This document shows, one piece after another, positions 14,799-23,102 of a stretch of 23,964 nt of DNA. The stretch is from Bacteroidales bacterium M6 (GTDB lineage Bacteria > Bacteroidota > Bacteroidia > Bacteroidales > Muribaculaceae), in assembly GCA_001689485.1 (NCBI GenBank), contig LUJQ01000037.1, forward strand, positions 1 to 23,964, read 5' to 3'. Under the pieces are notes generated by a model. It had not been told where the DNA came from, did not search any database, and was given only the letters and a program-made list of their open reading frames with translations. The translations under genes were made by a program, and so were the position numbers. Each line of letters opens with the position of its first letter. Within the stretch, counting starts at the first letter, position 1.

Positions 14799-15323
14799 TC
14801 AGCGGTTAATCAACCTGCCGAACACAGTGATAACCGATTCCCTGTCCATCCGGCGGGCCTTAATGAGTTTGTCGACAAACTCATCCATTATAGCTCCGAC
14901 CTGCCGATGCGAGAAAACTCGGTGGAAAAAACTATAGGTCTTATAGAAAACATCCCTTACCTCATCCTCTTCAAGCGAGCATGACTCCCTCCCCTCATCT
15001 TTAAGATTCGAAAGCAAAAGATCGCTCAATTCACGTGAAATCTCCGACTGTTCCCTGACCAGCGCACGGGCAAGAAGGTTTGAAATCAACATGCCTGCAA
15101 CAGTTTCAAACTGGGTGCTCTTCTTGCGCCACACGGCTTTGGCCGAAAGGTTCGGGTTATCAACATAGTAAAAATCAGGAGAAAAAACCATTCCACAGTC
15201 GGCGGGGGCATCCAGATTGACTGAATCAATGAAACCCTCGTTATCCATCAGGAGCATGCACACCGTCATGCCCCCAAGGCCATAAGCCCGGTCTTTTTCG
15301 TCTTTATATTTCAGAGTAACCAA
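14799..15323 (-). CDS. Conserved-looking protein of unknown function
   Basis: Protein of 174 residues with no signal peptide and no membrane segment. I do not recognise the family. The N-terminal half (MVTLKYKDEKDRAYGLGGMTVCMLLMDNEGFIDSV) looks like alternating strands; from about residue 70 it is mostly helical and charged (ISNLLARALVREQSEISRELSDLLL, DEVRDVFYKTYSFFHRVFSHRQVGAIMDEFVDKLI). It lies between porZ (95 bases upstream) and porV (140 bases downstream) on the same strand, with its own -7 box at 15358-15351. Real coding use is supported by a full-length frame in a tightly packed same-strand run and by clean gaps on either side. A cytoplasmic role is the best inference; a link to type IX secretion is only positional. 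Confidence 0.75.
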   Translation of the reverse strand: MVTLKYKDEKDRAYGLGGMTVCMLLMDNEGFIDSVNLDAPADCGMVFSPDFYYVDNPNLSAKAVWRKKSTQFETVAGMLISNLLARALVREQSEISRELSDLLLSNLKDEGRESCSLEEDEVRDVFYKTYSFFHRVFSHRQVGAIMDEFVDKLIKARRMDRESVITVFGRLINR

Positions 15324-15350
15324 CTTCTATCAGATTTTTAAATTCGTTGA

Positions 15351-15358
15351 CAAAGTTA
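15351..15358 (-). promoter_or_regulatory. Candidate -7 box for the 174-residue protein gene
   Basis: The minus strand reads TAACTTTG (TAnnTTTG), 28 bases before the start at 15323. The dispersed element TAAGTAAGTCGTAAA (15357-15371) abuts and overlaps it on its upstream side, so that element falls between the -7 and -33 positions. Confidence 0.45.
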
Positions 15359-15371
15359 AGTAAGTCGTAAA
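15357..15371 (+). repeat. Dispersed element TAAGTAAGTCGTAAA
   Basis: Identical 15-mer to the inverted copy at 18546-18560 and one mismatch from 18509-18523; the first 12 bases recur with one change at 133-144. All copies lie between genes. Part of the repeat family described in the findings. Confidence 0.6.
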
Positions 15372-15418
15372 AAATATTTTATATTCACGAGAGAGAATTT
15401 TGGGGGTGATATGCCGTT

Positions 15419-17872
15419 TCAATTCACTACCATAATCTTTGTAACGCAGGCCGATGCACCGCCATCGCCGTTTTGCGACGCGAAAACGTAATAGACACCG
15501 GTTTTGACACGCTCGCCTGCGGAATTACACCCGTCCCATGTAAACATGCCTCCGTCGCTCCGACCCTGGTGGAAAACATTGCCTGCGGAATCAGCTATCT
15601 TGACAAGGGAATTTTCCATAAGGCCGGTAACGGTAATCCACCCTGTATAGTCGGGACGCACCGGGTTGGGATAGGCATAGACATCATCATAGTCAGTTCT
15701 TCCAGGTGAAGAAGTAGAACTGTATTCCACCAAACCTACACCGGTACCGAAATACACCTTGTTTGAATTCGGGTCGCAGGCAACGGCATAGACAGTATTA
15801 GGCAATATGGAGTTATCGGATGTGTGATGCTCGATGATCTGGTCACCGTTCTCACTTACAAGATATACCCCCGACCCGATAGTGGAAATCCATTTCCTGT
15901 TTGAGCTGTCGCATGAAATCGACGATACTGTCTGGTTGGCTAAAAGATAATCGGCAAGATTCGTGCCGTCGTTACGCGGCACCTTTATATGGTTCACAGC
16001 CACACTCCGTGATTTGGCCCCGGTTATATCAGGAATCTCGAAAACCCCGTCGTCGGTTCCGACCCATATCCGTCCGCGGGCATCCTCACACAGCGCAAGG
16101 ATATGGCTGAAATCCATATTTTTTCCATCCTGGTCGACATAATTGGTTATCACGGTCTGCACGTCATCGCCAATCTCGGGAGTACCCATTGTGTCGAACA
16201 CTACGAGTTTATTCGAATAACGGCCCATGGCGAAAATAACGCAATCCGACTGGCGACACACAAGTCCCAAGGCATCACGGTTATCCTGGGTCTGGTCGGC
16301 AATGGCATATCCTTTCCAATCCGATATGCTTTGCGAATCGGAAAGACGTTTGGAAGCAGGCAATACAAAAATCCTGTTTACAGTCTCCTCGCTTTTATCG
16401 GCCGACTTATATACCCACAGGTTGCCGTTGCGGTCAATCAAAGGCTGCAAAGCCACACACGCATAACCATTGGCTATAGAAGTTATAGGGGAATTGTCGT
16501 TATAATATTTATGGGTCTGTCTGCCATCCTTTATCCTGTAAAGACCTTCGAAAAATGTCCCTATATAATAAGCGTTTTCCTCGGCAGGATCTTCACACAT
16601 ACTGAAATTCCAGTTTACAAAATGGGGTGCCGACGGGGTGTAGCTGCCTGAATTGCTGTTCTGTATTTCCACATCCACACCTGATATATCTGTAAACATC
16701 CCGTTTTGCAGAATATTTACCCTCGACTGTTTGGGCGAGGGGGGATCAACCCCGAACGAAAGATGCTCCGACCTGTTGCTGATATATATATTTCCTAAGG
16801 AACCTATCTGCATGGCATGTACCTGGGAAACTGTCAGATCAGAACCCTTGATATTGTCATGAACCAACGAGCCGTTTGCAGGATCGGAATAATCCATCAT
16901 CCTGACACCTGCGGCATCACACAACCATATGCGCGACATGTTACCGGCATATGAAAGCCCGACGGTTGCAGCATCGGCACGCGGAAGGCTTATGACCTCG
17001 CGTTCCTCATCAGCCCCGTAGATAAACAGGGCTTCGTTATTGGAAACATATGCGGCACCAGGCATAGTCCTGACGTTATTTCCAAACCCTATTGCAGCAG
17101 CTTTTGAAGTTGCAGCATCAGCCCCGGCCTGGATGACCTTGCCGTTATCCAGGTCTACCCGTAACGTGTAGAGTTTGTTTGTGACCTGACCGTTGATATT
17201 TTCCTTGTTGAGGGCAAGCACACCATTGCTGCCGAAACCCTCCATATCAAGCCATCTAACCGTCCTGTCATAGTCGCCTACAAGGGGAATTTTATCCAAC
17301 GATATTATTTTTTCCGACTGTGGGGCAAACCTCATCTGCATTTCATAGTGAATCCCCACAATGTCGCCCATGGCCACTACATGGTCAACACTCTTAGGTG
17401 TCAGGGCCGATTCCCTTACCTCGTTCTTTTTGTCATGATAAGTTACCAGGCCGAAATCGGTTGCAACATAGTAGTTCTCCTTACCGAACGCTATGTCATT
17501 GATTTTATGTGAACCCGAAACCGACGAATCACGTATATCGGGCATATTGACAACCGTGCCGTCGTCATAAATACGATCCATGTTGCCCGACGCATATGCC
17601 ACAATCACGCTTTTATGCGCCTTGTCAGGATAAAAACCGGTAATATCGGAATCATTAAGCAGGTTTGAGATATTCAGACTGCTCACCTCGATTGATTCCT
17701 TGTCAATCCTGAAAAGGTTATTACCTGATTGATAATACACATAATCGAGGGTTTCACCTATGTCGTCGACACCGGTGAAAGAGGAATGCATAGTCCACCC
17801 CCCCACTGCCACCTGTGCCTGCAATACCTGCGGCAACATCAGGAGAATCGTTATAATGATTTTCTTTATCAT
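15419..17872 (-). CDS. porZ: Type IX secretion protein PorZ-like, two beta-propellers
   Basis: Surface component of the T9SS attachment complex; PorZ of Porphyromonas binds anionic LPS and presents it to the sortase PorU. From the ATG at 17872 it has 817 residues (PorZ of P. gingivalis is slightly shorter). Signal peptide MIKKIIITILLMLPQVLQA; the mature start VAVGGWTMHSSF matches the family. Propeller blades carry repeats such as ARGRIWVGTDDGVFEI, SNRKWISTIGSGVYLVSENG and SNKVYFGTGVGLVEY. The last 90 or so residues (AYPNPVRPDYTGWITVTGL to the end TKIMVVN) form a T9SS C-terminal domain. An ATG at 17896 overlaps the rdgB stop as ATGA and would add 8 residues; I prefer 17872 for its normal signal peptide, but coupling from 17896 is possible. 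Confidence 0.88.
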   Translation of the reverse strand: MIKKIIITILLMLPQVLQAQVAVGGWTMHSSFTGVDDIGETLDYVYYQSGNNLFRIDKESIEVSSLNISNLLNDSDITGFYPDKAHKSVIVAYASGNMDRIYDDGTVVNMPDIRDSSVSGSHKINDIAFGKENYYVATDFGLVTYHDKKNEVRESALTPKSVDHVVAMGDIVGIHYEMQMRFAPQSEKIISLDKIPLVGDYDRTVRWLDMEGFGSNGVLALNKENINGQVTNKLYTLRVDLDNGKVIQAGADAATSKAAAIGFGNNVRTMPGAAYVSNNEALFIYGADEEREVISLPRADAATVGLSYAGNMSRIWLCDAAGVRMMDYSDPANGSLVHDNIKGSDLTVSQVHAMQIGSLGNIYISNRSEHLSFGVDPPSPKQSRVNILQNGMFTDISGVDVEIQNSNSGSYTPSAPHFVNWNFSMCEDPAEENAYYIGTFFEGLYRIKDGRQTHKYYNDNSPITSIANGYACVALQPLIDRNGNLWVYKSADKSEETVNRIFVLPASKRLSDSQSISDWKGYAIADQTQDNRDALGLVCRQSDCVIFAMGRYSNKLVVFDTMGTPEIGDDVQTVITNYVDQDGKNMDFSHILALCEDARGRIWVGTDDGVFEIPDITGAKSRSVAVNHIKVPRNDGTNLADYLLANQTVSSISCDSSNRKWISTIGSGVYLVSENGDQIIEHHTSDNSILPNTVYAVACDPNSNKVYFGTGVGLVEYSSTSSPGRTDYDDVYAYPNPVRPDYTGWITVTGLMENSLVKIADSAGNVFHQGRSDGGMFTWDGCNSAGERVKTGVYYVFASQNGDGGASACVTKIMVVN

Positions 17873-17892
17873 CCTATCACTTATTATAAGTC

Positions 17893-18495
17893 TCATATAT
17901 CGGTAAATGCCGCCGTCATTGCGTCGAGCGCCCTGCGCCGGTGACTGAGCGAGTTTTTCTGTTCCGCACCCATTTGGGCAAAGGTCAATTCGCAGCCTTC
18001 GGGACGGAACACAGGGTCGTAGCCGAAACCGTCAGTACCCGAAGGTGTTTCGGTGATGCATCCTTCCACTTTACCTGCAAAGCATTTTTCCTCATCGCCG
18101 ATAAGCAACGCTATCACTGTGCGGAACCGTGCCGTGCGGTCGTTCCTACCGTCCAGATTCTTCAACAAAAGCTTCATATTGGCTTTGGAATCATGGTCGG
18201 CGCTTTCACCATATGAAGCTGCATAGCGTGCGGATTTAACACCCGGTTCCCCGCCAAGTGCATTCACCTCCAACCCCGTGTCGTCGGCAAAACAGTCAAA
18301 CCCGTATTTCTCTTTGACCCAACGGGCTTTTATCAATGCATTGCCTTCAAGTGTAGGCGCGGTTTCAGGTATGTCATCATGACAGCCTATATCCGACAAT
18401 GACAAAATCTCACAACGGCTTCCCAAAATATCCCTGACTTCCTTAAGTTTATGGGCATTGTTGGTGGCAAACACTATTTTTTCAGGCAGTTTCAT
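17893..18495 (-). CDS. rdgB: XTP/dITP diphosphatase (Ham1/RdgB family)
   Basis: House-cleaning enzyme that hydrolyses dITP, XTP and dXTP to monophosphates and keeps deaminated purines out of DNA. It has 200 residues. Motifs in order: FATNNAHKLKEV (9-20, nucleotide binding), FADDTGLEV (69-77, with catalytic Asp71), GEPGVKSARYA, the substrate loop GTDGFGYDPVF and the closing SHRRRALDA. Complete and of normal length. Its stop lies against the porZ start region (ATGA overlap with the longer porZ frame), so the two are probably cotranscribed. Upstream is an inverted pair of the dispersed element (18509-18560). Confidence 0.96.
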   Translation of the reverse strand: MKLPEKIVFATNNAHKLKEVRDILGSRCEILSLSDIGCHDDIPETAPTLEGNALIKARWVKEKYGFDCFADDTGLEVNALGGEPGVKSARYAASYGESADHDSKANMKLLLKNLDGRNDRTARFRTVIALLIGDEEKCFAGKVEGCITETPSGTDGFGYDPVFRPEGCELTFAQMGAEQKNSLSHRRRALDAMTAAFTDI

Positions 18496-18508
18496 AACAT
18501 TTTAAATC

Positions 18509-18560
18509 TAAGTAAGTCATAAACATTCCTATATGTATTATTAATTTTACGACTTACTTA
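18509..18560. repeat. Inverted pair of the TAAGTAAGTCRTAAA element
   Basis: Copy 1 (18509-18523, + orientation, TAAGTAAGTCATAAA) and copy 2 (18546-18560, - orientation, TAAGTAAGTCGTAAA) are 15 bases each with a 22-base spacer. In minus-strand RNA the single difference becomes a G-U pair, so a 15-bp hairpin forms in the leader ahead of rdgB; in + strand RNA it would be an A-C mismatch. It sits between the leuS terminator and the rdgB start. Confidence 0.65.
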
Positions 18561-18597
18561 CTTAAAAACGTGGTTTATTGCATTTTATTATAAATAT

Positions 18598-18626
18598 AAG
18601 GTGCAGGGGAAGTTCCCCTGCACCTT
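18598..18626 (-). terminator. Hairpin terminator of leuS
   Basis: AAGGTGCAGGGGAA (18598-18611) and its exact complement (18613-18626) with one spacer base form a GC-rich 14-bp stem, 28 bases after the leuS stop. The minus strand continues ATATTTATAATAAAAT, AT-rich though not a pure T-run. Confidence 0.75.
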
Positions 18627-18653
18627 TATTCAAATCACTTTGTGATGCGGTTG

Positions 18654-21425
18654 TCAGCCTACTACTATGTTGACTATCTTACCTGGCACCACTATAATCT
18701 TCCTTATGGTTTTACCTTCAACCCATTTTGCCGCACCTTCATGGGCAAGAGCTGTTTTCTCCACTTCCGCCGAAGGCATGTCGGCAGGCACGCTTATGTT
18801 GAAACGGGCCTTCCCGTTGAAACTTACAGCGTAGTTCACATTCGATTCTTTCAGATATTCCTCGTTCCATTCGGGCCAAACGGCGTCGCAGATGGTGCCT
18901 TCGTTGCCGATGGCATGCCAAAGCTCCTCGCTGACATGGGGGGCAAACGGGGCAAGGAGCACCAGCAGGTCGGCCAACACCTCGCGGCTGTGGCATTTCA
19001 TTGCACCCAGTTCGTTGACACATATCATGAACGCGCTCACAGATGTGTTATACGAGAAATTCTCTATATCGCCGGTTACTTTCTTTATAAGCTTATGAAT
19101 CGACTTCAACGCTTCAGCCGAAGGTTTGTCATCATTGACCAAAAGAGTGTCACCCTTATAGAAAAGATTCCAAAGTTTCTTGATAAAACGGTTCACACCG
19201 TCGATACCGTTGGTATCCCATGGTTTGCTCTGTTCTACCGGCCCTAGGAACATTTCATACAGACGCAGCGTATCGGCACCGTAACGTTCAACGATGTCGT
19301 CGGGGTTCACCACGTTGAACATGGATTTCGACATCTTCTCAACAGCCCATCCGCAAACATATTTCCCGTCCTCGAGGATGAATTCCGCATCAGCATATTC
19401 CGGACGCCATTTACGGAAAGCATCGATGTCGAGCTGGTCGTTGTTGACAATGTTCACATCCACATGGATCGGGGTGACATCATAATCCTTCTTCAGGTTG
19501 AGGGAAACAAACGTATTGGTATCCTTTATGCGGTAAACGAAATTGCTCCGCCCCTGAATCATCCCTTGGTTTATAAGCTTTTTGAAAGGCTCGTTTTCAC
19601 AGACTTTTCCAAGGTCATAGAGGAACTTGTTCCAAAAACGTGAATAAATGAGGTGGCCGGTGGCATGTTCCGTACCTCCGACATAAAGGTCGACATTCCT
19701 CCAGTAGCCGTTAGCCTCGGGGCTTACCAGCTCTTTGTCGTTATGCGGATCCATATAACGGAGGTAGTAGGCCGAAGAACCGGCAAAACCTGGCATTGTG
19801 TTCAATTCAAGAGGGCAGCCCTCCTCGGTGTGCCAGTTCTTGGCACGCCCCAACGGGGGTTCGCCGGTTTCGGTAGGCAGGTATTTGTCGATTTCCGGCA
19901 AATGCAACGGAAGCTTGTCCTCGCCGAGCATTACGGGTACACCGTCCTTGTAATATACCGGGAACGGTTCCCCCCAGTAGCGCTGGCGGCTGAAAATGGC
20001 ATCACGCAGGCGGTAGTTTACCTTTACCTTGCCTATACCTTTACCCTCGATGAATTTCTTTGTAGCAGCGATTGCATCCTTCACCTCCATCCCGTCAAGG
20101 CATAATTCAGGCCCGCAGGAATTAATCATACGCCCTTCCTTGGCATCGAAACTCTCCTCACTTACGTCAGCGCCCTCGATAAGCGGTATGACAGGAAGGT
20201 CGAAATGACGTGCGAAAGCGTAGTCACGGCTGTCGTGGGCGGGAACTGCCATGATGGCACCCGTGCCATAACCTGCCAGCACATAATCACTCACATAAAC
20301 AGGGATTTCTTTTCCTGAAAGCGGGTTGATTGCATAAGCGCCGGTGAAAACACCGCTGACTTTTTTGTCAATCATGCGCTCACGTTCGGTTTTATGCTTT
20401 ATCTCGTCACGATAGGCTTTAACGGCATCTTTCTGTGCGGGGGTTGTTATCAGGTCGACATATTTGCTTTCAGGTGCAAGAACCATGAAGGTCACACCGA
20501 ACACGGTGTCGGCACGCGTTGTGAAAATAGTCATCTCCACATCGCTATCCTTCACTTTGAACTGCATTTCGGCACCTTCCGAACGCCCGATCCAGTTGCG
20601 CTGAGTTTCCTTTATGGAATCAGACCAGGCAACATTGTCAAGGTCGTTGAGCAGGCGCGGGGCATAGGCGCTGACACGAAGGCACCACTGGTACATCAGT
20701 TTTTGCTCCACGGGATAACCGCCTCGCACCGACACACCCTCGCTTACCTCGTCGTTGGCAAGCACTGTGCCGAGTTTCGGACACCAGTTCACCATCGTGT
20801 TGCCGAGATAGGCGATGCGGTAGTTCATCAACACATCGCTTTTCTGCTTTGCATCCATGGCGTTCCATTCCCCGGCTGTAAACCGCAATGCTTTTGATTC
20901 GGCAGCATGAATCCCTTCCGAGCCATGTTCTGCAAAATGAGCCTCCAGACCGGCCACAGGCATGGCTTTATCAAGAGCGGTGTCGTAATAATGGTTGAAC
21001 ATCTCGATGAATGCCCACTGCGTCCATTTGTAATAACCGGGGTCGCATGTGCGGATTTCACGGTTCCAGTCATAACAGAACCCTATGCGGTCGAGCTGGC
21101 TGCGATAGCGTGCTATGTTTTCACGTGTGGTAACCTCGGGATGCTGCCCTGTCTGGATGGCATATTGCTCGGCAGGAAGCCCGTAGGCATCATAACCCAT
21201 AGGATGAAGCACATTGAAGCCGCGCAGCCTCTTATAGCGTGCATAGATGTCGGAAGCTATGTATCCCAGCGGATGGCCTACATGCAGCCCGGCTCCCGAA
21301 GGATAAGGGAACATGTCAAGCACATAGAACTTGGGCTTATCGTTGTCAATTTCGGTTTTATACGTATTGTTTTCCTTCCAGTACTGCTGCCAGCGCTGTT
21401 CTATATCCTTATGTCTGTAATCCAT
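18654..21425 (-). CDS. leuS: Leucyl-tRNA synthetase
   Basis: Class I aminoacyl-tRNA synthetase charging tRNA-Leu. It has 923 residues, somewhat longer than E. coli LeuRS (860). The HIGH motif is HVGH (48-51, in YPSGAGLHVGHPLGY); the KMSKS loop is intact at 697-701. The CP1 editing domain is present: the threonine-rich FTTRADTVFGVTF and GTGAIMAVPAHDSRD with the editing aspartate. An N-terminal extension after the HIGH region (HFAEHGSEGIHAAESKALRFTAGEWNAMDAKQKSDVL) adds length. The C-terminal tRNA-binding domain ends KIIVVPGKIVNIVVG. Directly upstream of the ATG lies a 98-bp array of 7-bp repeats, leaving only 5 bases between array and start codon. A terminator follows. Confidence 0.98.
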   Translation of the reverse strand: MDYRHKDIEQRWQQYWKENNTYKTEIDNDKPKFYVLDMFPYPSGAGLHVGHPLGYIASDIYARYKRLRGFNVLHPMGYDAYGLPAEQYAIQTGQHPEVTTRENIARYRSQLDRIGFCYDWNREIRTCDPGYYKWTQWAFIEMFNHYYDTALDKAMPVAGLEAHFAEHGSEGIHAAESKALRFTAGEWNAMDAKQKSDVLMNYRIAYLGNTMVNWCPKLGTVLANDEVSEGVSVRGGYPVEQKLMYQWCLRVSAYAPRLLNDLDNVAWSDSIKETQRNWIGRSEGAEMQFKVKDSDVEMTIFTTRADTVFGVTFMVLAPESKYVDLITTPAQKDAVKAYRDEIKHKTERERMIDKKVSGVFTGAYAINPLSGKEIPVYVSDYVLAGYGTGAIMAVPAHDSRDYAFARHFDLPVIPLIEGADVSEESFDAKEGRMINSCGPELCLDGMEVKDAIAATKKFIEGKGIGKVKVNYRLRDAIFSRQRYWGEPFPVYYKDGVPVMLGEDKLPLHLPEIDKYLPTETGEPPLGRAKNWHTEEGCPLELNTMPGFAGSSAYYLRYMDPHNDKELVSPEANGYWRNVDLYVGGTEHATGHLIYSRFWNKFLYDLGKVCENEPFKKLINQGMIQGRSNFVYRIKDTNTFVSLNLKKDYDVTPIHVDVNIVNNDQLDIDAFRKWRPEYADAEFILEDGKYVCGWAVEKMSKSMFNVVNPDDIVERYGADTLRLYEMFLGPVEQSKPWDTNGIDGVNRFIKKLWNLFYKGDTLLVNDDKPSAEALKSIHKLIKKVTGDIENFSYNTSVSAFMICVNELGAMKCHSREVLADLLVLLAPFAPHVSEELWHAIGNEGTICDAVWPEWNEEYLKESNVNYAVSFNGKARFNISVPADMPSAEVEKTALAHEGAAKWVEGKTIRKIIVVPGKIVNIVVG

Positions 21426-21430
21426 TATAG

Positions 21431-21528
21431 AGTTATAAGTCGTAAGTTATAAGTCGTAAGTTATAAGTCGTAAGTTATAAGTCGTAAGTTATAAGTTGTA
21501 AGTTGTAAGTTGTAAGTTGTAAGTTATA
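21431..21528. repeat. Heptanucleotide tandem array before leuS
   Basis: Fourteen consecutive 7-base units. Read on the + strand: AGTTATA and AGTCGTA alternate four times, then AGTTATA, four AGTTGTA units, and a last AGTTATA. Every unit starts AGT and ends TA. The array fills most of the 149-base gap between nadA and leuS and ends 5 bases before the leuS ATG, so if leuS is transcribed from upstream it is in the mRNA leader. Confidence 0.95.
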
Positions 21529-21574
21529 GGGGCATCTGCCTCGAATCGGCACACCGCGTTTTTGTAAACTTCAA

Positions 21575-22555
21575 TCAGATGCCCAGGCGTTCCGATATTT
21601 CGAGCATCCTTTCGATGGGGCGGCGGGCGGCATCGGCTGTCTCCAAATCCACCTCTATTTCAGGTTGCCCGTATTTCAAGGTGTTGTAAAGCTTTTCAAG
21701 GGTGTTAAGCTTCATGAAATTGCAATCGTTGCATGCACAGGTGCTGTCGGAAGGCGGTGCAGGGATGAACACTTTTCCGGGGCATCTCTTCCGCATTTCA
21801 TGCAGGATGCCGCTTTCCGTGGCAACGATGAATTCCCCGGCGTCGCTTTCAACGGCATATTTAAGCAATGCGGCTGTCGACCCCACCTTGTCGGCCAGCA
21901 ACAGCATCGGCTTCTTACACTCAGGATGCGCAAGCACCTTTGCCGACGGATGCGATTTCTTAAGTTCCAAAAGCCGCTCAACCGAGAACTGCTCATGAAC
22001 ATGGCAGGCGCCGTCCCACACAAGCATATCCCGCCCTGTTATTGACTTGATATAATTTCCCAGATTGCGGTCAGGTCCGAAAATTATTTTTTCATCCTTT
22101 GGAAGTGATTCCACAATCTGCCGTGCGTTCGAAGAGGTGACCACGACATCGGTCAGGGCTTTCACCCCTGCGGAGGTGTTGACATAGCTGACCACGGTGT
22201 GCCCCGGATGTTGTTCTATGAATTTACGGAATTCCCCGGCATCGCACGAGTCAGCCAGCGAGCAACCGGCATTCATGTCGGGAACAAGCACCTTCTTATC
22301 CGGGCATAGGATTTTTGCGGTCTCACCCATGAAGTGGACCCCGCAAAGCACAATCACCCGGTTCGGGAGTTTTTCCGCAATCCTGGCCAATGCAAGAGAG
22401 TCGCCTATGAAATCGGCCAAATCCTGGATTTCCCCCTTCTGGTAATAGTGGGCGAGAATCACGGCATCCTTTTCCTTCTTGAGTTTTTTTATCTCCCCGG
22501 CAAGGTCGGTTCCGGCAGGAACAGGTTCGTTGACGAACCCTTTTTCAACATTCAT
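21575..22555 (-). CDS. nadA: Quinolinate synthase NadA
   Basis: Fe4S4 enzyme condensing iminoaspartate with dihydroxyacetone phosphate to quinolinate for NAD synthesis. It has 326 residues, near the family norm. The three-fold repeated domain is evident: VILAHYYQKGEIQDLADFIGDS (32-53), VLCGVHFMGETAKIL and LVPDMNAGCSLADSC with cluster ligand Cys98, then DGACHVHE with Cys184, and the last cysteine in the CACNDCNFM cluster (Cys273/275/278). VVVTSSNA and IIFGPDRNLGNYI are substrate-binding blocks. nadB and nadC are not in the window. It is the first leftward gene after the AT-rich DnaA-box-like gap; a TAACTTTG box lies about 215 bases upstream. Confidence 0.97.
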   Translation of the reverse strand: MNVEKGFVNEPVPAGTDLAGEIKKLKKEKDAVILAHYYQKGEIQDLADFIGDSLALARIAEKLPNRVIVLCGVHFMGETAKILCPDKKVLVPDMNAGCSLADSCDAGEFRKFIEQHPGHTVVSYVNTSAGVKALTDVVVTSSNARQIVESLPKDEKIIFGPDRNLGNYIKSITGRDMLVWDGACHVHEQFSVERLLELKKSHPSAKVLAHPECKKPMLLLADKVGSTAALLKYAVESDAGEFIVATESGILHEMRKRCPGKVFIPAPPSDSTCACNDCNFMKLNTLEKLYNTLKYGQPEIEVDLETADAARRPIERMLEISERLGI

Positions 22556-22770
22556 TATTTAATTGTTTAAATGTTTGAAAATTTTCTCTTTAAAAAACAG
22601 CTCTTCCTCAATAATAATAATGGATGTTGAAACCGATGATAACTTTCATGGCTTTTATTTGCTTTTTAGGGTTATTGAACAAACACACACCGTTATTATC
22701 ATATTATCAACATCGCCATTATTGGTAACCAACGGTTTAGATGGTTTATCAACATGCTGTTAATAAGTTG

Positions 22771-22778
22771 CAAAGTTA
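22771..22778 (-). promoter_or_regulatory. Candidate -7 box upstream of nadA
   Basis: The minus strand reads TAACTTTG (TAnnTTTG). It would give nadA a leader of about 210 bases running through the AT-rich gap. It lies between DnaA-box-like sites. No -33 match seen. Confidence 0.3.
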
Positions 22779-23070
22779 ATAACTTTCCACGAATATATCT
22801 ATTGAATATTGTGGAAATCAATGGCAATAACCCGCTTGATAACTTGCTTTGGTTTTATTTGCCGTTGTGTGTGGAAAGGTTTATACCGCTATTGATTATC
22901 AATCTCCAAACTTTGGCATAACTATTTTCCACATCCTCTTTGAACGCGTTTTTCACAATTATCCACACACTTTTCAACATAGTTTTTCGGGTTTTTTCAT
23001 AGCTTGGGGCATAGCCCGGATTATATGCTGACAGGGATATTTCCGGGCATCGGTCTGTTATATTGAAATG

Positions 23071-23102
23071 CTCCCCGACTCTCATCAACGAGAGCCGGGG
23101 AG
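23071..23102 (-). terminator. Hairpin terminator of the coiled-coil protein gene
   Basis: Arms 23071-23083 and 23090-23102 (13 bases, GC-rich) around ATCAAC. The one irregular pair is G-U in minus-strand RNA and A-C in + strand RNA, so the structure is complete only in leftward transcripts. It lies 57 bases after the stop of the right-edge gene and is followed by CATTTCAATATAA, a weak U-tract. Confidence 0.6.

Noticed and set aside
21431..21528. Possible CRISPR array
   Set aside because: Units are 7 bases without spacers; this is a simple tandem repeat, and no cas genes are near.
22855..23088. Small minus-strand frame in the gene-free gap (77 codons)
   Set aside because: Runs through the DnaA-box-like cluster, has no family resemblance, and its composition follows the AT-rich spacer.
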